Of a stretch of DNA of 64,000 nucleotides, positions 56,928 to 64,000 are shown one piece after another; position 1 is the stretch's first letter; the number at the start of each line of letters is the position of its first letter. Both the position numbers and the translations under genes were made by a program. The stretch is from the NCBI GenBank assembly GCA_963573315.1, contig OY752150.1:1054001-1118000 (forward strand), written 5' to 3'. A model generated the notes under the pieces. That model was not told where the DNA came from. It searched no databases and saw only the letters and a list, made by a program, of their open reading frames with translations. The stretch comes from Entomortierella parvispora. Lineage: Eukaryota; Mortierellomycota; Mortierellomycetes; Mortierellales; Mortierellaceae.

Positions 56928-58001
56928 TTATGGCTTTCTAGTGCCACCGTTCTCACCATCATCCCTTTTTTCGGATTCAATTTGCACAGGCGCGTACCAG
57001 CGACCGCGGACGTACTTGATCACGTACACCAGCGACAGGAGCATCGGGACTTCGATCAAAGGACCAATCGTGGCTGCCAAGGCCTCCTTGGACTTGACTC
57101 CGTATGTGCCCACAGCAATGGCTATGGCAAGCTCAAAGTTGTTGGAAGCCGCCGTAAAGCACTGTGGTACCGCAATGTCGTAAGGGACCTTGGTCACCAA
57201 GCACCATGCTAAGACTCCAGCAAAAATGGTCACGAAATAGAGGATTAACGGAACCGCCGTCCGCAAAACGTTCCCAATGTTGTTTACAATCTCGTGGCCT
57301 TGAAGCGCAAACATCACAACGATAACATAGAGTAACGCTATCAACGAGAGTTTGCCCACGACAGGAACAAACGTCTTGTTGTACCACTCGTATCGACGCA
57401 GGATCCAACGTGTCAGGAAACCGGCCACAAGTGGGATCCCCATATAGACGAGGACGCTTCTGAAAATGATCCACATGTTGACATGGAATGTGGTCCCTTT
57501 GCCGACAATGACGACATAAAAGTAGGCGAGCGGACCGTACAAGACGATCTGTAAAAGGGAGTTGATTGCAACTGTGACTGCACAAAACTCTTGGTTCCCC
57601 TCTGCAAGCTGATTCCAGATGAGGACCATGGCGATACAGCGGGCGACACCGACGAGGATGACTCCACTTCTATAATCTGGAAGATCGGGAAGTGTCATCC
57701 AGGCCAGGGCAACCATCAAGAGGGGAGCCACAATCCAATTCACCACCAAGGAAAAAAGGAGCTGACTCCTCATAAACTTTCCTTTGAAAAGCGCGCCCAG
57801 TTCTTCGTACTTGATGCGACAAAAGACTGGGTACATCATCACCAGCAGACCGATGGCGACAGGAACCGATACATCTGCAAACTTGGCGGCGTCCAGCACC
57901 GCCTCAACGTTAGGCACATAGTACCCGATCAAGACTCCTCCTACCATGCAGATGATGATCCACAGTGGCAACAATGTATCAATAAGAGAAAGACCCCACA
58001 T
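56928..58001 (-). CDS. ACR3: Arsenite efflux transporter Acr3
   Basis: Ten-helix plasma-membrane exporter of arsenite (and antimonite in some members), driven by the proton gradient. The uninterrupted frame from the ATG at 58001 gives 357 residues starting MWGLSLIDTLLPLWII, which fits the first helix. Hallmarks: GVLIGYYVP; PVAIGLLVMMYPVF; the conserved Cys in VGVARCIAMVLIWNQLA (essential in yeast Acr3); and NNFELAIAIAVGTYG with the conserved Glu of helix 9; then GPLIEVPMLLSLVYV. The C-terminal tail is charged and short. The frame is open upstream to 58301, but that part includes a Phe/Leu/Ser-rich stretch read from CT/T-rich sequence, so it is likely leader or intron (a GTATAT donor near 58084 and a CAG before the start would remove 58005-58083). 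The true N-terminus may include an unseen exon. Confidence 0.92.
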   Translation of the reverse strand: MWGLSLIDTLLPLWIIICMVGGVLIGYYVPNVEAVLDAAKFADVSVPVAIGLLVMMYPVFCRIKYEELGALFKGKFMRSQLLFSLVVNWIVAPLLMVALAWMTLPDLPDYRSGVILVGVARCIAMVLIWNQLAEGNQEFCAVTVAINSLLQIVLYGPLAYFYVVIVGKGTTFHVNMWIIFRSVLVYMGIPLVAGFLTRWILRRYEWYNKTFVPVVGKLSLIALLYVIVVMFALQGHEIVNNIGNVLRTAVPLILYFVTIFAGVLAWCLVTKVPYDIAVPQCFTAASNNFELAIAIAVGTYGVKSKEALAATIGPLIEVPMLLSLVYVIKYVRGRWYAPVQIESEKRDDGENGGTRKP

Positions 58002-58332
58002 GTTCTGGAGGTCATCAAAGTCAGCGTACGCACAATACAGAAATGCTTGAGTCTGGCCATTACGTGATTCAAGTATATACCTTGAGCTATCTTCTTTCAA
58101 CTGTGATACAAAAGAAAAAGAGATGGATTGCTTGACTGGTGAGGGAAAGAAGGAGATATGGGGAGAGGAGAGAGAGAGAGAGAGAGAGAAAGTGTTGGAG
58201 AGAAAGAAAGTCTGAAAAAGAGAACAAAAGACGAGAAGGAAAAAGGCTGGAAGAACAGTGTTGTAGGAAATGACCACGCAGGTACCGGCGATCCAATCCA
58301 AATCTGAATCTGAAAAAAAGAATCAAAAAAAA

Positions 58333-58450
58333 CCTGGAGGGTTGCTGGCCTGTGCGACGTTGTCCTGTCAGTTTTAGACTTTTCGCACCCCAAGTATCGA
58401 AAAAAAAAAACCTGGAGGGTTTCTGGCACATAGTATTGTCCTGTCAGTTA
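58333..58450 (-). repeat. Direct repeat in the ACR3 upstream region
   Basis: CCTGGAGGGTT-CTGGC followed by TTGTCCTGTCAGTT occurs twice, at 58333-58374 and 58411-58450, spaced 78 bp, each preceded by an A-run. It lies about 330-450 bp upstream of the ACR3 start and may be a duplicated regulatory or leader element. Confidence 0.7.
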
Positions 58451-58750
58451 GCTTTTAACCTCGGAGTTGTATTAAGTGAACCCTTCTCTGTAAGCTAGCT
58501 ATGGAGCGAGACCGAGTGAAATGGTTCGATCTTCGTAGCGATGTTCAAGAGGCGAAGAAGAACGTTGAGACGATGCGACTTTCAGATGCAGGACCAGGTG
58601 AGAACCCTCTCTCAGAATATCGTTGCACAAATGAAGACATGCCTAGTCTCCACTTGAAACGTGCTGGTGGACACGTTCGTATAAATTTTGGGAATATCAC
58701 TGGCGGCTGGGGCAACACGGTGCTTGGTCTAGGTGGACATCATCCGTACC

Positions 58751-58775
58751 GGGGGGGGGGGGGTGTGTGTGTGTA
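58751..58775 (+). repeat. G13 run followed by GT repeat
   Basis: Thirteen G at 58751-58763 run directly into a short TG dinucleotide tract. The length is likely variable or error-prone. Confidence 0.85.
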
Positions 58776-59660
58776 TGTTGCTGCGACTTGAGTTGCCGGC
58801 CTGATGCTCTGCTCTTGGCTTGTTGGATCAACACTCAACGCTGGAGTTGTTTGGTACGCTGGGAAGCCTAAAGAAAGAGTTACAGCTATTTATTAGTTTG
58901 TACCGCAATGAATAAAGGAGGGGAAACAAAAGTACGTGTTAACTGAATCATCATCGACAGTCTGGGGTCACTCTGGGCCACATCAAGAACTTTCACAGGC
59001 GTAAATCCGACTGAGTGCAATGGGACTGACTCCACCACGTGATCTTGCCCGCGTCCGACTACATAATCTACCCGACCTGTACTCTGGAATTGTCGTTGAA
59101 GCAGAGCCTGTTGAGAAGAAGCTAGGTTTTGGTGTTGTTGAGAAAGCCCATTGAACCCAAGCAAGGTTCCGAACTCACTTGAACCCTACTCTGACCACTG
59201 ACCCTCTTCCTCTCTGACCGCCAATTATCCACTCTGTATTTTGACGTCTCTCTCCGTCTTTTTGTCTTTTGCCTCTCCATGCTTTTTTTTGATTCTTGTG
59301 TGCCCTTGCTTTTCCCTGCCCTGGCTTTCCCCTGCCTTTTGCATTTCCTAATGGCGTTGTCGACTAGTGCTGTCTCTGGTCCACTCTCGTTGCCCCTTGC
59401 CCTTTATTTTTGTCGAGCTGTGAAAACCGAATCCAATATAAAGAGCATCAGTGAGAGCAACTCATACAGTCATTTCAACAGCCATTTCCTACACATAGCA
59501 GAATACAGAAACGCTTGTCGTAACCCTTTTGTATCTGAAGCAGAAACCTTACAAGAATCCTTAATTGTATAGTAATACTATAAGAACTCAGGTTTGCATC
59601 AAGCAATTAACTTCAAGAGCGTCTACTACAGCTGTAGCTTTCATCCGCATTTCCTCGAGT

Positions 59661-59876
59661 ATGAAGCCCCAACAGTTGCTTCTTCTATGTGCTCTTTTGG
59701 GTTACGCAGTTGCTCAACCTCTCACTGGCTCCGCAGGTGGGCCCCCTGCTGATACGCACGACTGGCGTGATGGCGGACCAGGTGATCGAGATCGTCACTG
59801 TGATCATAATGGCTACTGGCATAAGAATGACAATGACCTGTATGGTGAACAGGACTCGCGCTGTAATCCCTGGTAA
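59661..59876 (+). CDS. Small secreted Asp/His-rich protein
   Basis: A 71-residue frame. The N-terminus MKPQQLLLLCALLGYAVAQ is a textbook signal peptide with a likely cleavage after AVAQ. The mature ~52 residues are rich in Asp, His, Gly and Asn with two Cys (DRHCDHNGYWHKNDND...SRCNPW). One disulfide or metal-binding by the Asp/His clusters is possible. A TATAAAG box at 59437-59443 lies upstream. No family is recognised. It sits between ACR3 and arsC but on the opposite strand, so a link to metal or arsenic stress is only a guess by location. The single short exon and small size limit confidence. Confidence 0.5.
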   Translation: MKPQQLLLLCALLGYAVAQPLTGSAGGPPADTHDWRDGGPGDRDRHCDHNGYWHKNDNDLYGEQDSRCNPW

Positions 59877-60240
59877 CATGTTATATCGGTTAAACAAGGT
59901 AAATATTGACCGAGCACGATATCGTTCGAACAGTGACACACTTGTTCTAGTAAATAAATGAGCAAGTGTCACAAGGATGGTGTAAGAGCTGACACCAAGT
60001 ACCTACTCTCCCTGTACCACAAAACCGTGGTCAATGATCACTTTTAGCTATAGTACTGCCTTGATTGTCGCGGGCAGGGCAATTCACTCGAGCTCCCGAT
60101 GACAGCCGCCTACTCTTCCTTTGACTTTATATGACCTGAACTACTAGATCCGATATTCCTGTTTTTTGACATAACAGGGGAAACCGCCGATGCTTTTCAC
60201 TCAAGATTGCTATTCGTTTATTCCATAATAGCAAAGCATC
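59877..60240. other. Shared 3' region of the small secreted protein and arsC
   Basis: 364 bp between convergent stops. No gene was seen. Confidence 0.45.
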
Positions 60241-60636
60241 CTAATAGTCATTCTCAGCAATAAACGTTTTGATCTTGACCTCAATCTCGTCCCTGATCTC
60301 TCGGGCCTCGTCAGTGGGTTTGTTCTTGGGGTCCGTGATCTTCCAGTCGATAATTTTGACACCAGGGACATAAGGGCAAGTCTCGCCACATCCCATTGTC
60401 ACAATCGTGCTGACAGTTGCTGCCAGCTCTGGGGTCAATTTTTTGGGGACAATGTTGGACAGATCAATACCGACCTCCAACATGATCTCTCGAACCACCT
60501 CATGCACCTCGGACGCTGGGTTTGTTCCTGCAGAGATGCCCTTCACGGTATCTTGGGTTCTATGCTTGTTGAAGAACGCCGCGGCCATTTGTGATCTTCC
60601 TGCGTTATGGACGCATGCAAACATGATGTCGGTCAT
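60241..60636 (-). CDS. arsC: Bacterial-type arsenate reductase ArsC (LMW-phosphatase fold)
   Basis: Reduces arsenate to arsenite, the substrate of Acr3. Intronless, 131 residues. It has the CX5R phosphatase loop CVHNAGRS (Cys8, Arg14), typical of the thioredoxin-linked or mycothiol-linked ArsC family, the ISAGTNPA strand, and MGCGETCPYVPG with two further Cys (83, 87), then IDWKITDPK. This set, especially MGCG.TCP and DWxxxDP, is the pattern known from actinobacterial and related bacterial ArsC proteins; the usual fungal arsenate reductase (yeast Arr2/Acr2) is an unrelated rhodanese/Cdc25-type enzyme. Lack of introns in an intron-rich window and the bacterial type suggest horizontal gain. It lies on the same strand as ACR3, 2.2 kb away. 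The start ATG at 60636 precedes TDIMFACVHN directly, as in bacterial homologues. Confidence 0.9.
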   Translation of the reverse strand: MTDIMFACVHNAGRSQMAAAFFNKHRTQDTVKGISAGTNPASEVHEVVREIMLEVGIDLSNIVPKKLTPELAATVSTIVTMGCGETCPYVPGVKIIDWKITDPKNKPTDEAREIRDEIEVKIKTFIAENDY

Positions 60637-61363
60637 TGTGATGAGAAATATATTGCCCTATAAAACCTGAGTAGGAGGGTGGAAGAGGTCTCTCCTCACT
60701 GATAGGGTCTGAACGTGATTACCTGTTAGGAATACAATAGCATTGAGATGTGCAACTGAGCAAAGATAGAACTGGCGAATGTTACCTGAGGGGAAAAGAA
60801 ACGGTGAAGAACAAAAAAAAAAGAAACGAAAAAGGTCTCGATTGCCCTTTAAAATCCTCCTTTTGCAGGCGGAGAATGAACCGGGCCTGGTCCAGCAAGA
60901 ATAATACACACGACTCTTTTGTTCAGTGCACGTGGAGTTGACTTTGAGTAATGATGAAAAGAAAAAAAAGGAACCTTCCGGGTATAGTGTGCTTGAAAAA
61001 GGGACCATTAAAAATGAGAACCGCTGCGGTGGGTCTTCTGGAATGTGCAACACAAGGACGGACGTGCAGTGTTCGTTAAACAAAGTGAAGTGAACTGAGG
61101 GGACCCCTCGGGCAACATTAAGGTGGATAGGGTCATTCAAGCGCGAAGCAGAGCGCGCGTCGTCATATCTTTCTTTGTTTGTCTAGATCATTTTTATTCA
61201 GTTTCCGGTCGAGGTGATCCCGTCCTCTCCTGGCTCCCTCTTTACCATGACTTCTCGTAGCTCGTGGCCATTGAGTTGTCGCGAGAGAGAAAATGTTGAT
61301 CCCACCGCGTTGGCACGCGCGAGAAAGCAAAGAGACAAGCATTGATCACCCAATGCCCCCTGT
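60637..61363. other. Intergenic region between arsC and BET5
   Basis: 727 bp with no supported gene. It is the presumed arsC promoter and BET5 3' region, A/G-rich in places, with several poly-A runs near 60815 and 60960. Confidence 0.45.
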
Positions 61364-62045
61364 TCAGAGAGTTTCAAACATCGTCAAGGACCTTACGAAT
61401 CGATCTACCCCGTTCCTGAATCCCTCTGCACCCATTGTCTCGGGGTTAATCTGGCCTGGTTGAAGACTTGCCCTTGCCAGTGGATTCTTGACAACGAGCT
61501 CGACATAGATTTGGGTATAGATCTGACGAAGGGCCGCTTGAAGAGATTCGACACCTGGATCCGAATTGAGTACAAACTTGAGTCCCGTCAATGTCTCATA
61601 ATAGTGTAACTTGTAATGTGAAGTTTTGTATGCAATAAATCCATCTTGACTAAGGAGGGGGGGGGGGGTGCAAGAAGAACACGAAATTGTCAAACAGTTA
61701 GAGACAAAACACTCTGGCAACGAGAACAACCCCCGTGCCCTGCTTCATAATCAACCGGGGAAGCCGGGGGAAGACAGAATTGTACCTTCTGCCGAGTTTT
61801 TTGACCAGATTACGAAGAGAGTATACGACACCATAGACAAGCTTGCCTTCCTCCTCCAACGACATGTTCATGCCCTGTCTTGGGTCTGTCATTGTCGTTG
61901 TGGTTGTCGTCGATCCTCCTCCGCTTGGATGGGATGCCAGGGGGTCATTATTCTCGAATGCCGTTTTGGCGGTATGCCCACGATGCCAGTCGTGGTAGTA
62001 GATGCATTGACAGTGCCTGTCAAAGATGTACATGTTGTAAATCAT
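61364..62045 (-). CDS. BET5: TRAPP complex subunit Bet5 (TRAPPC1)
   Basis: Core subunit of the TRAPP tethering complexes, which activate the Rab Ypt1/Rab1 on ER-Golgi vesicles. Two minus-strand exons (62045-61786, 61649-61364), 181 residues in frame. The longin-type fold starts MIYNMYIFDRHCQCIYYHDWHR, like TRAPPC1 (YLFDRxGxCLHYxEWxR). KLVYGVVYSLRNLVKKL and GFIAYKTSHYKLHYYETLTGLKFVLNSDP follow, then the C-terminal DRFVRSL helix. An ~30-residue Ser/Thr/Gly-rich insert (about residues 30-60) sits in the first loop, as in other fungal Bet5 proteins. The acceptor of the intron is preceded by a run of pyrimidines next to a G/C homopolymer block (about 61657-61667). The start at 62045 was chosen by family alignment; the frame is open further upstream. 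Confidence 0.92.
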
Positions 62046-62339
62046 GATGATGGACGAATGTGTCTTTGGCTTCCTTAACAACGATGCTGTTCCGTTTTTG
62101 GCAGGTGGTTGGTCTCGTCCGTTTTTTTGAATGGTCGTGTAGTTTGGTGGCTCTGTTCCTTGTCCTGACTCCAGAAGGCGTGTGGTGATGAAGGTGATGA
62201 CCGCGAAGGAATGCATGGACCGAAACTCGAAAGCGCGGGTCTGGTACTTAAGGGTGCAGAATTTGGCAAACCGTTTTATTTTCTGAAGGAACGAATGCTT
62301 GAAGCAAGGGACCGTGCCTCGAGCACCAGCCAGGCTCTT

Positions 62340-64000
62340 TCAATTCTCGTTCGCATCCATGTCGTCGTCTTCTCCTCCGCTCTCTGCTCCTTCATCCCCT
62401 GAGCTTTGACTCTGGCGTTCATCCTCTGGACGACCTTCCTCTGAACACCCATCTTCCTCGTCACCACTGTGGTCAGCAGACTCCAACTCCAAGGGCGAGT
62501 CTAAACTAGTGGTTGTCAGTCCAGATTGAAGATGGGGCATCATCCGGTTCCGAAATGCCGCCGTGTTCAAATGAAGTGGGGATAGAGAGAGGGGTCGATG
62601 GTGAAAAGATGGCGAAGGTGTCATTGGGAACGCAGATAGCGTCGCGACACCTGCTGCTCCTCGAGCGCCGACTCCTTGATCAAGTCCAAAGAGACGAGCG
62701 CTATTCAGGATAGGGTGGCGGTCATGCAAGATGTGGCCATTGGGATGAACAACAGCGATAGGGGTGGATGGTGAGGCAGGTTCGCGATGGATATGATGGT
62801 GAAGCTGGTGGTGATGCTGAGCATGCTGTGGGTAGGATAATGGAATCTTTTGGTGATAGAGTAGAGGTCGGAAGCCTTGCGACGAGTGATCATCTCCTGG
62901 AAACGCACTTGCCAAGTCATTTTGTGCCTCGGCTTCCTCTTCACCCTCTTCTCCCTCGAGTCCTTTCCGTGTAAAGTCTACAGCTTCTTCCGGAACTCTG
63001 TCTTCCTCTCCTCCCGATATGCCTCGTACTGGGCTTTGCATTTGGCTGCTGATGTAATTATGGTTGGGATGGTATTGCTGTTGGTGGAGGTGATAATCCC
63101 GGCCAAGTGCAAGTGGAGGCTCATATCCTGGACGAGTGGCCGACTGAGAATGAGAAAACTGACCCTGCAATTGCTGTGGAGGTGCCAAGACGGGCTGTTG
63201 CTGATGGAGCATTGTATCTCCACTGTAATGTAATGGCAATGACTGAGCATCACATCCCCCTTCTTCTTCCTCTTCTACCATGTCGCCATGCTGTCCTTCG
63301 TTTCTCTCAAAATTATCGCCTTCTTCCTCTCCACTTCCTCGTCGGTATGATGAATAATAAGAAGCTGATGAGGAAGCTGAGATCGCGCTGGCACCAGAAG
63401 TAGAACGCGGCTGTGTGGTTCGTCTACTAAGGCAAAGAGGGCAATGCTTCACGAAACGAGCAATCAACTCTTTTGGCACCCACGAGTAGTGTTGTCGGAC
63501 CTATTCACAAAAAAGTCGATTAACATGAAGTTAGCAAGAGAGCGCTAATCACTAACGCGCCACTCCGCGCGGAAAAAGCCACGCACCTCTGCAGACGTCT
63601 TGTCACGGCCGCCATGAGAACTCTTGCGGTGACAATAAACGAGAACATCATACAGGCATTCCTTGGTAGCAACAGGTTTTCCTCCATGACAAACGACATG
63701 ATGGGTGGGAGTCGTAGAAAGAGTAAACATTTTTTTGGCCCAGAATCGAAATTGAGCGGTCGAGACCTGGGTATTCTTTGGTTGGATCAGAACCATGAGA
63801 ATCTTTTGATACATGGAATTAGACAACAGGGCCTTTTCTCTCTTCTTTGGCGAGAGTGACAGGAGATAGTCTTCAGCGAGCAAGAGGAACTGTTCTTCAG
63901 TAATAAAGTTACTTGAATGTGTCGATGTAAAAGACGAGGAAGTCGAGATGGAGAGCGATGAGGAGGACGAGACATGGTCCTCGGCGCGGTGGCGAGATTG
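62340..64000 (-). CDS. Integrase-type HHCC zinc-binding domain protein (5' end outside the window)
   Basis: Two exons, 64000 (open at edge)-63587 and 63500-62340; at least 524 residues, in frame. The first part is Ser-rich, then YQKILMVLIQPKN, FWAKKMFTL and ECLYDVLVYCHRKSSHGGRDKTSAEV lead into QHYSWVPKELIARFVKHCPLCLSRR. H-x4-H, a 28-residue gap and C-x2-C fit the HHCC zinc-binding domain of retroelement integrases, with WVPKELIARFV in the usual helix position. No integrase catalytic core (DDE) follows; the rest is a long disordered tail rich in His, Gln, Glu and Ser, ending in an acidic stretch. This suggests a domesticated, probably nuclear, protein rather than a transposon. The 5' end is cut off, so the start is unknown. 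Confidence 0.72.

Larger units (their letters stand above)
58002..59660. other. Interval between ACR3 and the small secreted protein
   Basis: It contains the ACR3 promoter, with a 78-bp-spaced direct repeat. Two small open frames, 58501-58791 (+, 96 codons; ends in a G13-(GT)n tract) and 58886-59164 (-, 92 codons, Gln-rich start), have moderately protein-like composition but no recognisable family. They could be exons of unseen small genes. A TATAAAG box at 59437-59443 lies 218 bp before the small secreted protein's start. Confidence 0.4.

Noticed and set aside
58002-58301. N-terminal extension of Acr3 to the ATG at 58301
   Set aside because: The extension is Phe/Leu/Ser-rich and covers a GA/CT repeat; 58001 gives a normal Acr3 start at the first helix. 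A separate upstream exon remains possible.
61659-62078. Plus-strand frame opposite BET5
   Set aside because: It is antisense to the two well-supported BET5 exons and lacks any family resemblance.
1-64000. tRNA genes
   Set aside because: GGTTCGA-like words (for example at about 14801 and 38203) were checked but fall in coding exons or lack a cloverleaf context.

Overview
The window is nuclear DNA of a filamentous fungus, most likely an early-diverging Mucoromycota/Mortierellomycota species (inference from protein character and gene style; no marker here fixes the genus). Genes are dense and intron-rich, with short GT..AG introns, several very short exons, disordered Pro/Ser/Gln/Asn-rich tails and CT-, T- or homopolymer-rich leaders. 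No tRNA, rRNA, CRISPR array or intact transposon was seen. Exon coordinates were worked out by hand from splice signals and reading-frame closure; nearly every model closes in frame.

Layout, left to right. 1-8859: a Ras2-type GTPase and a GRAM-VASt membrane protein (Lam/Aster family sterol transporter). 9022-12591: a metacaspase and an ING-family PHD protein, both minus strand. 13500-19515: a Cla4-type PAK kinase (PH-CRIB-kinase) and the lariat debranching enzyme Dbr1. 19650-20976: a complex fold-back repeat made of ~199-bp tandem units. 21596-23326: a three-finger Swi5/Ace2-like transcription factor. 23327-26703: a gene-poor stretch. 26704-33395: protein O-mannosyltransferase Pmt2 and, convergent to it, a long-chain acyl-CoA synthetase. 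34264-40183: four compact housekeeping genes (Fmc1, a Hot13-like CHY zinc protein, Sft2, DNA polymerase epsilon subunit B). 40776-43575: a secreted alpha-carbonic anhydrase and a type II membrane glycosyltransferase-like protein. 44572-45017: a 76-residue histone-fold protein that looks like CENP-W. 45648-56469: three arrestin-like paralogues sharing one intron design, interrupted by a decayed gene-family copy (51972-53266). 56928-60636: an arsenic-resistance neighbourhood with an Acr3 arsenite exporter, a small secreted Asp/His-rich protein and a bacterial-type ArsC arsenate reductase. 61364-64000: TRAPP subunit Bet5 and a 5'-truncated gene with an integrase-type HHCC zinc-binding domain.

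Functional links: Ras2 and the Cla4 kinase belong to polarity signalling; Pmt2, Sft2, Bet5 and the arrestin-like proteins serve the secretory and endocytic pathways; Acr3 and ArsC form a complete arsenate-reduction/arsenite-export route. The most interesting items are the Acr3/ArsC pair, the arrestin cluster, the fold-back repeat, the palindrome with a CDEI-like core upstream of the CENP-W-like gene, and the micro-exon structure (with one faulty splice junction) of the Ras gene.
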